DNA of 64,000 nucleotides from Psychrobacter sp. FDAARGOS_221 (GCF_002313155.2 NZ_NWFK02000001.1:1-64000); one strand, 5' to 3'. Shown: positions 33,261 to 41,480, counted from the first letter of the stretch. Notes: a model not told the origin generated them from the letters alone. A program made the numbers and translations.

Positions 33261-33560
33261 ATGACAAAGAAAGCTAAAAGATACAGTGAAGAATTTAAAG
33301 CAGAAGCAGTTAAAGCAATAGAGAATAATGGTGGCAATGTTAGTGCTACAGCTAGGCGGTTAGGGCTGCCAATGCAGACACTGGCTAACTGGCAACGAAA
33401 AGCCAATCAAGGCATGCTCAAGGGTACTAAGCAATACGATCCAGAGCTTGTTTCAGCCCTTGAAGAAATGAAGCGTTTAAAGCGTGAACTAAAAATAGCA
33501 CAAGAAGAACGAGAGATACTAAAAAAGGCCACGGCGTACTTTGCGAAACACGGTCAGTAA
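33261..33560 (+). CDS. IS3-family transposase OrfA
   Basis: 99-residue helix-turn-helix protein (YSEEFKAEAVKAIENNGGNV, ATARRLGLPMQTLANWQRK) with a C-terminal leucine-zipper-like helix. Near its end the in-frame heptamer A AAA AAG (33521-33527) is a standard slippery site: a -1 shift there continues without stop into OrfB, giving the OrfAB transposase. Confidence 0.92.
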   Translation: MTKKAKRYSEEFKAEAVKAIENNGGNVSATARRLGLPMQTLANWQRKANQGMLKGTKQYDPELVSALEEMKRLKRELKIAQEEREILKKATAYFAKHGQ

Positions 33561-33607
33561 GGTACGCCTTTATTGACCATCACAAATATGAATTTAGCAT
33601 TACCAGC

Positions 33608-34426
33608 ATGTGTAAAACCCTTGATATTAAACCATCAAGCTACTATGACTGGACCAAGCGTAATATCAGTGCTCAGCAAATACATCGTAACCGCTGTGAG
33701 CTGCTTGTAAAAGCTGCGCATAGTGAGACTAAAGAGCGATATGGTTATCAGCGTCTGCATGCACATTTAAGTGAGCATGGACATGAGATTAGCAAGTACA
33801 TGGTGCGTAGTATCAAGGAAGAACATGACATCAAATGTAGACGTCATAAACGCTTTAAAGTGACAACGGACTCAGACCATAACAAGCGAGTCTATCCTAA
33901 TTTTCTTAAACAACAGTTTGGCGTTAACCGTCCTAATTGTGCTTGGGTCAGTGATATAACCTATATTTGGACAGATGAGGGCTGGCTTTATTTAGCAGGC
34001 GTCAAAGACTTATATACCAAAGAATTGGTTGGCTACGCTATCGATAAACGCATGAAAGCAGATTTAGTCTGTAGAGCCTTAAATAAAGCAATCAAGGATA
34101 AACGACCTAGCCAAGGGCTTATTGTACATTCAGATAGAGGCAGCCAGTATTGCAGCGAAGATTATCGCAAAATGATCAGTAAATACGGTTTTAAAGGATC
34201 TATGAGTGCGAAAGGTAACTGTTATGACAATGCGCCAATAGAGAGCTTCTGGGGCGTTTTAAAGAATGAGCTGATATATCATCATAATTACAAAACTCGA
34301 TTTGAAGCAATCAACAGTATCATAAAATATATCGAGTTAGATTACAATCAAGTCAGGATTCAGCAGAGTTTAGGTATGAGATCGCCAAGACAAGTTTGGA
34401 TGGATTTCTATCGTCAAGCTGCCTGA
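33608..34426 (+). CDS. IS3-family transposase OrfB (DDE catalytic half)
   Basis: 272 residues shown from the first ATG, but probably made as an OrfAB fusion by -1 frameshifting; the frame is open back to 33521. The DDE residues are in WVSDITYIWT, IVHSDRGSQYCS and PIESFWGVLKNEL, with an N-terminal HTH-type region (RYGYQRLHAHLSEHG). Appears intact, so the element could be active. Confidence 0.92.
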   Translation: MCKTLDIKPSSYYDWTKRNISAQQIHRNRCELLVKAAHSETKERYGYQRLHAHLSEHGHEISKYMVRSIKEEHDIKCRRHKRFKVTTDSDHNKRVYPNFLKQQFGVNRPNCAWVSDITYIWTDEGWLYLAGVKDLYTKELVGYAIDKRMKADLVCRALNKAIKDKRPSQGLIVHSDRGSQYCSEDYRKMISKYGFKGSMSAKGNCYDNAPIESFWGVLKNELIYHHNYKTRFEAINSIIKYIELDYNQVRIQQSLGMRSPRQVWMDFYRQAA

Positions 34427-34455
34427 TCAAAATCTCCCAAGTTTAGGTGTACGGA

Positions 34456-34713
34456 TTTGACGGCAGGGGTCAAAACAGTACAACACAGTTAAACACGGCT
34501 AATCCTGCTTTGGATATTGAAGATGACGATGATTTAGACGGCTTTATCAATGTGACCGAGCAATCTATTAAAGCGTTGGTCACACAGCTACAAAGCGCAA
34601 ATAGCTTTGATGAGATGCTAACTCTTCTTAATGACGCTCAATTAAACACCAGTGATATTGCGGATGCGTTGGCATTGGCTGGCATTAAGGCTTTTGCTGA
34701 TGGGGTTAAATAA
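34456..34713 (+). pseudogene. Mu gp29-like portal protein, C-terminal remnant
   Basis: About 85 codons open from the IS edge with no start of their own; the frame runs backwards into the IS end. The sequence FINVTEQSIKALVTQLQSAN, SFDEMLTLLNDAQLNTSDIA and DALALAGIKAFADGVK has the helical layout of the DUF935 portal C-terminus (residues that close the protein in Mu gp29). About 400 residues are missing. It abuts the MuF gene with a one-base overlap, as in Mu-like phages, which is the main support. Confidence 0.65.
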
Positions 34714-36032
34714 TGGCGGACAAACTTTTAGATGACGAACCCAAAGTTATACCTCATGAGGCCATTGCTTATATTAAGAGTAAAAAGCTGGCAACCAGCT
34801 ATAACTGGTCAGAGATATACGCACAACAGCATGCCTCAAAGTTTACGGTTGCTAAGATTATGGAGATGGATGTATTAGATGACATCCATCAATCTGTAAT
34901 TGAAGCCGTTGCTGAAGGACAAAGTTTTTACACATTTAAAAAAGGCATACTTAATCGACTTGGTGAGTCTGGCTGGGGTAACTTTGAGCAAGCAGATGAG
35001 GTAACTGGCGAAAAAATAACCCGATTGTCAAACCGTCGATTAAGAAAGGTCTACAGCGTTAATAAAACTCAGTCTTATCACACAGGCTCTTGGCATCGGT
35101 TTGAGACTAACAAAGCCACTCACCCTTACTTACGCTATCGCCTTGGGCCAAGCAAAGAACATAGACTTGAACACAAAGGGTTTGAGAGCTTGGTATTGCA
35201 TGTTGATGACCCGTTCTGGCAAACACATATGCCTATGAATGGCTGGGGCTGTAAGTGCTGGGTGCAAAGCCTAACTGCTGAAAAAGCGGAGAAAATGGGT
35301 ATCAGCAAATCACCCGAGGTTGAATTGCATGACTGGGTGAATAAATCAACTGGTCGTATTCATAAAGTGCCCAAGGGTATTGATCCAGGATTTGAATATA
35401 ATGTCGGTAAGCATCACGAACATAAAGCGCTTGAGATGGTGACAGATAAGCTGTCACAGGTCGTGACGCAAAACCCAGGCTTAGCCAATGCCACCATGAC
35501 AGCCTTGCTTAATGATACAGCTCAAAAAGCGATGATAGCTAAAGTGGTACATGACATGGTTACTGATATTGCTGAGAATAAGCGTGCTTATGGCAATACG
35601 CTGGCAGTTGGCACTATAAAAGATGAGGTTGTTGATAAGCTTGAGCAACTGGGTAAAGCGCCATACCATCGCATTATTGCCGTACGAGATGTGGATATAT
35701 TGCATGGTTTAAGAGATAGTAAGCAGAAATTAGATAAGCATTTAGATATAGAGTTCTGGCAAAACCTACCAATCGAGCTACAAAACCCTACTGCAATTTT
35801 ATTACAGAGTAAAGAGCAACAACGGCAAAAGAATGCACTTGATACATTAGTGTTTGTTTACGCTCAACAAAATGGAAAGCTACTCGTTAAAGTTGATTAT
35901 GCTGTCAAAACAAAAGATACCAATGGCGAGAAAAAACAAATTTTATTGAATTTGGTAAAAACAGGGTCGGCGTTATCTAAGGATGAGCTATCTACTTTAA
36001 GGGCGTTTGAACTACTGTGGGGGGAGTTATAA
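34713..36032 (+). CDS. MuF-type head morphogenesis protein (Mu gp30-like) with C-terminal extension
   Basis: 439 residues. The first 240 are the SPP1 gp7/Mu gpF domain of minor head proteins: AIAYIKSKKLATSYNWSEIY, RRLRKVYSVNKTQSYHTG, LRYRLGPSKEHRLEHKGFES and MPMNGWGCKCWVQSLTAEKA with the conserved Cys pair. After a Gly/His-rich bridge (EYNVGKHHEHKALEMVTDKL) comes a separate domain (about 295-439) ending LSTLRAFELLWGEL. Such C-terminal parts in MuF proteins are often small RNase/barnase-EndoU-type toxin domains; no catalytic set is certain here. Confidence 0.8.
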   Translation: MADKLLDDEPKVIPHEAIAYIKSKKLATSYNWSEIYAQQHASKFTVAKIMEMDVLDDIHQSVIEAVAEGQSFYTFKKGILNRLGESGWGNFEQADEVTGEKITRLSNRRLRKVYSVNKTQSYHTGSWHRFETNKATHPYLRYRLGPSKEHRLEHKGFESLVLHVDDPFWQTHMPMNGWGCKCWVQSLTAEKAEKMGISKSPEVELHDWVNKSTGRIHKVPKGIDPGFEYNVGKHHEHKALEMVTDKLSQVVTQNPGLANATMTALLNDTAQKAMIAKVVHDMVTDIAENKRAYGNTLAVGTIKDEVVDKLEQLGKAPYHRIIAVRDVDILHGLRDSKQKLDKHLDIEFWQNLPIELQNPTAILLQSKEQQRQKNALDTLVFVYAQQNGKLLVKVDYAVKTKDTNGEKKQILLNLVKTGSALSKDELSTLRAFELLWGEL

Positions 36033-36049
36033 GAAAAGATGGCGTTTTT

Positions 36050-36166
36050 ATGTTGGGTTGGATTTGAACCAACGTCACTTGCTAACCTATTTTTGTAATA
36101 CCGCCATCATAATACTACAAAACCACAGTTAACAATCCCTTCTACCTGAATTGGGCTCTACAACAT
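36050..36166 (-). ncRNA. tRNA-like structure, antisense, between the MuF and protease genes
   Basis: Read on the minus strand the 117 bases begin ATGTTGT and end CCAACAT (six of seven acceptor pairs, extendable by flanking TTTT/AAAA). A perfect T arm GTTGG-TTCAAAT-CCAAC obeys the T-loop consensus. CCC...GGG encloses a D-loop-like AATTCAGGTAGAA. In place of a normal anticodon arm is a long hairpin: TTGTTAACT pairs with GGTTAGCAA, then a small internal loop, then TTTTGTAGTA with TATTACAAAA (10 bp) and a 12-base loop. Five bases (GTGAC) then lead to the T arm like a class I variable loop. It is too long for an ordinary tRNA; it could be a relic with an insert or a tRNA mimic. Confidence 0.5.
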
Positions 36167-36210
36167 AAAAACTAACTAATATTATACGCCAAACCCCACT
36201 CCTATCAAGT

Positions 36211-36261
36211 AAAAATCAGTAAACCACTTTAATAATACCCTCCTTGACATATTGCTAATCT
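36211..36261 (+). promoter_or_regulatory. Putative activator-dependent late promoter (PI-like) before the protease gene
   Basis: Box at 36211-36235 (begins AAAAATCAGTAAACCAC, ends TTTAATAA) followed after exactly 18 bases by GCTAATCT (36254-36261) with -10-like TAATCT. The same pair with the same spacing occurs at 46699-46749 and 47967-48017. The gene start at 36269 lies seven bases past the -10-like element, so the transcript may be leaderless. Analogy: the C-activated PI promoter of Mu. Confidence 0.6.
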
Positions 36262-36268
36262 AAGCAAT

Positions 36269-37237
36269 ATGAAAACACCTCTATATACCACGCTTAACAA
36301 TACCAATCAAAGTCAAAGTGACGTTATCACTGCACTTTGCCGTAGCTTGCCGTCTGACTCTAATACAGACAGCGGGCTATGGTTGCCGCTTATTCCCATT
36401 GGTAAGTTTAGTGGACGTGATGGACGTAGCTGGAACAACAGCGACCCTGAAGCGGTCATTAAAAACACCACCCTGCCGTTTATCTTAGATATCGACCATG
36501 CCAGTGAAACCACACCAAACACTGAAGCTAGCGGCTGGATAACTCAGCTTAAGATTGAGAACAACCATATCTTGGGATTGCTTGAGCTCAATGGTCTTGG
36601 CAAACAAGTCATAGCCGATAAGCGTTATAAATTCTACAGCCCCGCCTTTAACGTCACCAAAGATGGCGTGGTACATGCACTAGCTAGTGTCGGCTTGACC
36701 AACAAGCCGAACTTAAATGTACCCGCCCTAAATAATGCAACCACCAACCCAACGCAAAAGGACACTCCTATGGATCCAGAATTATTAAAAGCCCTTGGCT
36801 TACCTGAGGATGCTGATCAAGCAGCAGTGCTTGACGCTATCAAAGCATTAAAAGCTGCTAAGTCAGAAAAAGAGCCACAAACGCCTGATTTAAATAGCTT
36901 TGTGCCGCAAGCAACCCACACTCAAGTGGTCACTGAGCTTAATACTGCTAAACAACAGCTTGCAGACATGAAAGCTGCAAAGCATCAAGAAGCAGTAGAG
37001 ACGGCCATTAACACGGCTATTGTAGATAAAAAGATTGCCCCTGCTGATAAAGAGTTTTACACAAAATGTTGCTCAACTGAGCAAGGCTTGGCTGACTTTA
37101 ATAAGTTTGTATCAACCAAAGCAGCAATTATTGGCGACAGTAACTTACCAAATACATCACCCAAAGATGACAAAAGCACAGAGCTAAACAGTGCGCAACA
37201 AGCAGTCCTGGCTCAAATGGGTGTTGTCTTAGATTAA
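36269..37237 (+). CDS. Mu gpI-like head protease/scaffold
   Basis: 322 residues. The N-terminal half is the protease domain of the Mu gp32 family: LWLPLIPIGKFSGRDGRSWN, LPFILDIDHASETTPNTEAS and YKFYSPAFNVTKDGVVHALA, the last with the active Ser region. The C-terminal half is the scaffold: helical, charged, Lys/Ala-rich (DAIKALKAAKSEKEP; AKQQLADMKAAKHQEAVETA), with an internal MDPELLKALGLP that could start a separate scaffold as in Mu gpZ. No clear ribosome-binding site before the ATG. Confidence 0.85.
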   Translation: MKTPLYTTLNNTNQSQSDVITALCRSLPSDSNTDSGLWLPLIPIGKFSGRDGRSWNNSDPEAVIKNTTLPFILDIDHASETTPNTEASGWITQLKIENNHILGLLELNGLGKQVIADKRYKFYSPAFNVTKDGVVHALASVGLTNKPNLNVPALNNATTNPTQKDTPMDPELLKALGLPEDADQAAVLDAIKALKAAKSEKEPQTPDLNSFVPQATHTQVVTELNTAKQQLADMKAAKHQEAVETAINTAIVDKKIAPADKEFYTKCCSTEQGLADFNKFVSTKAAIIGDSNLPNTSPKDDKSTELNSAQQAVLAQMGVVLD

Positions 37238-37310
37238 GCAACACCTGCTTTAACACTTTATTAATCAGTAAATTTATTCAAGTAAATCATAAAACATAAG
37301 GAACAAGCTC

Positions 37311-38222
37311 ATGGCTTTAGTTAATGCTGCAACGCTATCAGCACTCAATACGGCGATTAAACAGACATTCCAAAAAGGTTTGGACAGTGTTGAACCTGAA
37401 TACACCCAGATTGCGACCGTCGTACCCTCTAGCACTGCCAGCAACACTTACGGATGGCTGGGTGAAATGCCGGACATGCGGGAATGGATCGGTGAACGTG
37501 TGCTAAATGATATTAAAACGCACGGTTACACCATTGTTAATAAGCTGTATGAATCAACGATTGCGGTGAAACGTACTGATATCGAAGATGACAATCTTGG
37601 CACATTAACCCCACTTGCAGAAGCACATGGCCGCCGTGCGATGCAACATCCAGATAAGCTGGTGTTTGGTGCATTAAAAGACGGTCGCAACCAACTGTGC
37701 TATGACGGCCAAAACTTCTTTGATACTGATCATCCCGTGTATGAAAAGCACGATGGTACTGGCTCTGCCACCACTGTATCAAACCTTGACTACGATGCTG
37801 ACTCTGGTGAACCAGCGTGGTATTTGCTAGATACCAGCAACATCATCAAGCCAATCATCTTTCAGAAGCGTAAAGACGTTGAGCTGACAAGCATGACCAA
37901 GCTGGATGATGAGTCAGTATTTATGCAAGACATCTTCCGTTGGGGCGCTCGAGCACGTCATAACGTCGGCTATGGCTTTTGGCAAATGGCGTATATGTCA
38001 AATAAACCATTAACTAGCGACAATCTAAACGCTGCCATTGCACATATGCAGTCACAAAAGGCTGACGGTGGCCGTGAGCTTGATATTAAGCCTACTTTGC
38101 TAGTTGTCCCACCATCACTACGAGCCAAAGCGTTAGAGCTCGTAAAAGCGGAACGCTTGGCGAATGGTCAGACCAACATCAACAAAGATGTGGTTGATGT
38201 GTTAGTCACTCAGCGAGTGTAA
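37311..38222 (+). CDS. Mu gpT-like major head subunit
   Basis: Capsid protein of the gpT family, 303 residues. LSALNTAIKQTFQKGLDSVE, YGWLGEMPDMREWIGERVLN and YEKHDGTGSATTV are typical, and the C-terminus KPTLLVVPPSLRAKALELV with NGQTNINK and VVDVLVTQRV closes the fold. AAGGAAC precedes the ATG. Placed after the protease as in Mu. Confidence 0.92.
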   Translation: MALVNAATLSALNTAIKQTFQKGLDSVEPEYTQIATVVPSSTASNTYGWLGEMPDMREWIGERVLNDIKTHGYTIVNKLYESTIAVKRTDIEDDNLGTLTPLAEAHGRRAMQHPDKLVFGALKDGRNQLCYDGQNFFDTDHPVYEKHDGTGSATTVSNLDYDADSGEPAWYLLDTSNIIKPIIFQKRKDVELTSMTKLDDESVFMQDIFRWGARARHNVGYGFWQMAYMSNKPLTSDNLNAAIAHMQSQKADGGRELDIKPTLLVVPPSLRAKALELVKAERLANGQTNINKDVVDVLVTQRV

Positions 38223-38254
38223 CCAATCTTTTAATGTAACGATTTAACACCAAG

Positions 38255-38274
38255 CTGGGCTAAAACGCCCAGCC
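38255..38274 (+). promoter_or_regulatory. GC-rich hairpin downstream of gpT
   Basis: Perfect 7-bp stem GCTGGGC / GCCCAGC with a 6-base loop, in the 105-base gap after gpT and without a T run. It could attenuate transcription or stabilise the capsid mRNA. A conserved RNA element downstream of Mu-like gpT genes has been described (Mu-gpT-DE); whether this is one needs a covariance model. Confidence 0.5.
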
Positions 38275-38327
38275 CTTAAATCACATAACTTAATAACTTA
38301 GCTTTATAAAAATCAAAGGACACAAAC

Positions 38328-38798
38328 ATGAGTAACAAAGTTTTAGTATCAGTGATGGCAGCCGGTTGCCTAAGTCGATTTCGTAATGGCATGCAATTCA
38401 CAAAGACACCAAGAGATATTGAGGTTACGCAAAGCGAGCTGGCAGCGCTTGAAGCCGATAGTTATCTTAAAGTTAAGGTGCTCTCCGATGATGCTGATAT
38501 CAAAAATGCAAGCGGTTCATTGGGCGTTGATGAAGATATCGCAGCAGATTCAGGTGCTGATACGGCTCAAAGCGATGATGCAGGTGCAAATGCTACTGAA
38601 AGCGATGATGATTCAGAGGCATCTGTTGAGCGTTTAGCTGTCATCACTGAGTCAATGCGTGGCTTAAATCTTGATATGACAGCAGATAAGCCAACTGTCA
38701 AAGAGCTTAAAGATGCTGGTCTTGATGTGAGCGCAAAAGAGCGTGATCACGCTTGGGATGTGCTTGTTGCCGAATATACCGAGAGTATCCCAGAATGA
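38328..38798 (+). CDS. Mu gp35-like protein
   Basis: 156 residues. The start LVSVMAAGCLSRFRNGMQFT followed by VTQSELAALEADSYLKVKV is the usual N-terminal region of this family; the middle is acidic and repetitive (DDAGANATESDDDSEA), and a C-terminal helical hairpin (TVKELKDAGLDVSAKERDHA) resembles a small Rho-like N-terminal fold. Role in Mu is unclear (head region). Overlaps the next gene as ATGA. Confidence 0.7.
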   Translation: MSNKVLVSVMAAGCLSRFRNGMQFTKTPRDIEVTQSELAALEADSYLKVKVLSDDADIKNASGSLGVDEDIAADSGADTAQSDDAGANATESDDDSEASVERLAVITESMRGLNLDMTADKPTVKELKDAGLDVSAKERDHAWDVLVAEYTESIPE

Positions 38799-39250
38799 GC
38801 TATGCCGCTGTCACAGATCTAGAATTGCGCTTGGGCACGCAGACAGTTATTGAACTGACTAACCCGAAGCGCCGTGCTGACAGCATTAATACGCCAGTTG
38901 CTGATGCAGCTATTGCAGATGCCACTGGCATTATTGATAGCTATATCGGTCAGCGTGTGAGCCTGCCGCTTGATATCGTACCTGCTTTAGTTAAGACGCT
39001 GGCTATTGATTTAGCTGTGTACTATCTAAAGGTCAAGCTTGGTAATACAGGCAATGCGGATAACGCTACTACTAAGCTATACGATGATGCCATCAAGCAT
39101 CTTGAGCGATTTGCCAAGGGCGACACCAGTCTTGGCTTAGCTATTCCTGAAGATAATGGTGATGATGACGCCAATCAAACCAGTGATCATGCAGACATTA
39201 GCAGTGAGCCACGGCAGTTTACTCGTAATAAGATGGGTCGTTTAACTTAG
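38795..39250 (+). CDS. Mu gp36-like head protein (DUF1320)
   Basis: 151 residues from the ATG in the ATGA overlap. MSYAAVTDLELRLGTQTVIE starts the family; TGIIDSYIGQRVSLPLDIVP and ALVKTLAIDLAVYYL complete a small helical head-completion-type fold. The C-terminus is acidic and disordered. A further upstream frame start is an artefact. Confidence 0.85.
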   Translation: MSYAAVTDLELRLGTQTVIELTNPKRRADSINTPVADAAIADATGIIDSYIGQRVSLPLDIVPALVKTLAIDLAVYYLKVKLGNTGNADNATTKLYDDAIKHLERFAKGDTSLGLAIPEDNGDDDANQTSDHADISSEPRQFTRNKMGRLT

Positions 39251-39275
39251 CATAAAAATATTAAGAGGTTGGGTT

Positions 39276-39530
39276 ATGTACGCATCTGATGAACAAAAAA
39301 GCGCCCAGCAAGCGATAAAAGATTTTAATGAAGTTATTCGTCCTATTATTGCTAATCTAAGTTTAGAAAATGAAAAAAAAGGCTATGCAAAAGCTTTGTT
39401 TATATTAGCTTGTCATGAGCTAGCAGCTGCAACTGGTGATAAATTCGAATTTACAGTCGATTTTTTAACTAGCGCTGCTAAAAGCTATTTTGAAGATCAT
39501 GCTTCTCAGACGCCCTCTGAGCCGTCGTAA
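39276..39530 (+). CDS. Small hypothetical phage protein
   Basis: 84 residues, mainly helical (SAQQAIKDFNEVIRPIIANL, YAKALFILACHELAAATGD). AAGAGGTTGGGTT before the ATG gives a ribosome-binding site. Not recognised; sits inside the head module between gp36- and gpG-like genes. Confidence 0.6.
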   Translation: MYASDEQKSAQQAIKDFNEVIRPIIANLSLENEKKGYAKALFILACHELAAATGDKFEFTVDFLTSAAKSYFEDHASQTPSEPS

Positions 39531-39611
39531 AGATAAAAAGCGGTCATAGCACCATAATTAAGTTTTGAACAAATTTAAAAAGGGTTTAAAGCGATTTAAA
39601 AAGGGTTTGAT

Positions 39612-40031
39612 GTGAGTACAGCGATAACATGGCAAGGCTTGGCTGATTGTAGAGCGCTTTTTGCAAGATTGCGTGAGCAGACTGACGACTTGACCCCAAT
39701 ACTCGACACCATTGGTCATGAGCTCACTGAAAGTACAAAAGAGCGTATCGCTGATGAAAAGAAAACGCCTGAAGGCACAGCGTGGAAACCTCTCACTGAA
39801 AAGTACGCCAGATATAAAAGCCGAAAATCAAGCGGTGGCTTACTTGTATATACAGGCATGTTATTGCAATCAATTACATACAACGTGCCTACTCAACGCA
39901 AAGTAGTGGTTGGTGCAACTGAAGAATATGCTAAATATGTCCAAGCAGAACGTCCATTTTTGGGGATTAGTAATGATGACAGCAACGCCATTATCAAGCA
40001 CATTAAGCGAGCATTAAGAGATGCAAATTAG
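39612..40031 (+). CDS. Mu gpG-like virion morphogenesis protein
   Basis: 139 residues with a GTG start; the nearby ATG reads ATG TGA. WQGLADCRALFARLREQTDD, LDTIGHELTESTKERIADEK, GTAWKPLTEKYARYKSRKS and YAKYVQAERPFLGIS are family features (phage virion morphogenesis, tail-completion role). The upstream sequence ATTTAAAAAGGGTTT occurs twice, 21 bases apart, duplicating the ribosome-binding region. Overlaps the next gene by 11 bases. Confidence 0.85.
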   Translation: MSTAITWQGLADCRALFARLREQTDDLTPILDTIGHELTESTKERIADEKKTPEGTAWKPLTEKYARYKSRKSSGGLLVYTGMLLQSITYNVPTQRKVVVGATEEYAKYVQAERPFLGISNDDSNAIIKHIKRALRDAN

Positions 40032-40461
40032 ACAACAAATCGCCCAGCGTATCAATGACTATGACCAAGCTCATGACCAGTTATTTATTGAGGTTGCTGA
40101 CAGCGGGCAACTTGATGAGGTGCTAAGAAACCGAAGTACAACTGAAGCTTGTTATGTCATCAAATTGGAAACGCAAGCGCAAAGCCAAAGCGAATACTAT
40201 CAAGCCGTTACGGAGCGTTATCAGATTATTACTATTTGCAGTAACTACACAGATAGCTATGGTGCAGCGGTTGGTGAACGTGCGGAAGCCATGCAAGATA
40301 CGGTGTTTAACGCTATTAGTGGCTTTATTTGTACTAAAAAAGGTGACACCACTGACCCGCTCAAGTTTGTCACTGGCGGACTGGTCGATCTAAAAGACAG
40401 CTTGCACGTGTGGGCGGACATATATGAGCTGGGCTATACCCAACAAATTAATCAGCAATAA
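40021..40461 (+). CDS. Mu gp37-like protein (DUF1834), tail-terminator type
   Basis: 146 residues. MQIRQQIAQRINDYDQAHDQ, YYQAVTERYQIITICSNYTD and LHVWADIYELGYTQQINQQ fit the gp37/DUF1834 family of tail-terminator-like proteins. The gene comes immediately before the tail tube, as expected. Confidence 0.75.
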   Translation: MQIRQQIAQRINDYDQAHDQLFIEVADSGQLDEVLRNRSTTEACYVIKLETQAQSQSEYYQAVTERYQIITICSNYTDSYGAAVGERAEAMQDTVFNAISGFICTKKGDTTDPLKFVTGGLVDLKDSLHVWADIYELGYTQQINQQ

Positions 40462-40472
40462 AGGAGTAAATG

Positions 40473-41405
40473 ATGCCACAAGTTGCATTAAGTCGTAAAT
40501 TCAAGAAAAAGCTATTGCTATGGGGTATTGGTGACCTCGCCGCTAACGAGCTGACACCCGTTGAAACTAAGGATGTCGATATTAGCTTTGAAGGTGACAC
40601 CATCGAGCAAGAAAAAGACGGTGAAAGCTGGGGTGCTAACAAGAAGTTTCGTACAACAGATAAGGTCAAAATCACAGGTAAAGTCGCATTTGCAGCAAGT
40701 GGCACCGCCGGTACCGCCCCTGCTTATCGTGACTTGTTCTTGATGGCTGGGCATAGTGAAACTGTATCAGAAGAAGGAAGTACAGTCACTTATACGCCTG
40801 AAACCACAGACACCAATCATGGCACCGTGGCGTTTTTACTCGATGGGCAGTTTCACATTGGCAAAAAGGCCCAAGCTGAAGTCAAACTATCAGCGAACAG
40901 TGGCGAACTTGGCTACTGGGAGTTTGAAATTAGCATGGTAGGCGGTACTGTGCCAATCGAAAAACCGAGCGACTTAAATACAATCGTTGAAGGTTATAAA
41001 ACACCAAAAGCGGTTAACTTCGCTAACACGCCTGTATTTAAGCTGGGTAATAAAGACTATGCCATGAAAAGCTTCAGCCACACCACAGGCAATGAGGTGA
41101 CCTCGCTTGATATGGTCAACCACCAATCATCCATGATTAGTGACCGCAAACCTGTGGTTTCTATTACCGTTGGTGCGCCGCAATTAAGCGAGATTAACTT
41201 ATATCAAAAAGCCTGGGACGGTGAAGAAATGCCATTGGTGCTTGAGCACGGCACCACGGCCGGTCAGAAAATCAAACTGGACTATCCAGCGGTAGCTTTA
41301 GATATCCCCAAAGCGACCGATATGGACGGTGCATTGGGCTACGAGATTGAGTGCAGCGTCATGCAATCAGCAAGCAAGCCACCATACACCATTGTATTTA
41401 GTTAA
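40473..41405 (+). CDS. Phage major tail (tube) protein
   Basis: 310 residues from the second of two consecutive ATG codons, which is six bases from AGGAG and so preferred. Beta-rich protein of siphophage tube type: KKLLLWGIGDLAANELTPVE, KITGKVAFAASGTAGTAPAY (read in two parts), GTVAFLLDGQFHIGKKAQAE and LEHGTTAGQKIKLDYPAVAL. The tail tube of transposable siphophages is of this kind, and there is no contractile sheath gene, so the tail is non-contractile. Confidence 0.75.
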   Translation: MPQVALSRKFKKKLLLWGIGDLAANELTPVETKDVDISFEGDTIEQEKDGESWGANKKFRTTDKVKITGKVAFAASGTAGTAPAYRDLFLMAGHSETVSEEGSTVTYTPETTDTNHGTVAFLLDGQFHIGKKAQAEVKLSANSGELGYWEFEISMVGGTVPIEKPSDLNTIVEGYKTPKAVNFANTPVFKLGNKDYAMKSFSHTTGNEVTSLDMVNHQSSMISDRKPVVSITVGAPQLSEINLYQKAWDGEEMPLVLEHGTTAGQKIKLDYPAVALDIPKATDMDGALGYEIECSVMQSASKPPYTIVFS

Positions 41406-41480
41406 CTCATCAATCCAACTCTAACCTAGCAGTTAACCCGTTTAACTGCTTTTAAACCCACTTAAATTAGGAATAAAACC

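Larger units (their letters stand above)
33213..34454 (+). mobile_element. IS3-family insertion sequence, apparently without target duplication
   Basis: About 1.24 kb. Terminal inverted repeats: left end CCGTAGACAAAAACTTGG, right end (read inwards) CCGTACACCTAAACTTGG, 15 of 18 positions equal. It has the standard two overlapping transposase frames. Flanking bases (AAAAAA on the left, ATTTGAC on the right) show no 3-5 base direct repeat. The left flank is a sugar-biosynthesis gene and the right flank a phage portal gene, so the element may be a recombinant between two copies, or a collapsed repeat joining distant contigs. Exact termini are uncertain by one or two bases. Confidence 0.85.

Noticed and set aside
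33213..34454. Simple recent IS insertion into fdtC
   Set aside because: Sequence on the right side of the IS is phage portal, not the rest of fdtC, and no target duplication is visible.
36050..36166. Ordinary tRNA gene
   Set aside because: 117 bases, no 7-base anticodon loop that can be placed, and 8-9 bases unlike TA; only the T arm and ends are canonical.
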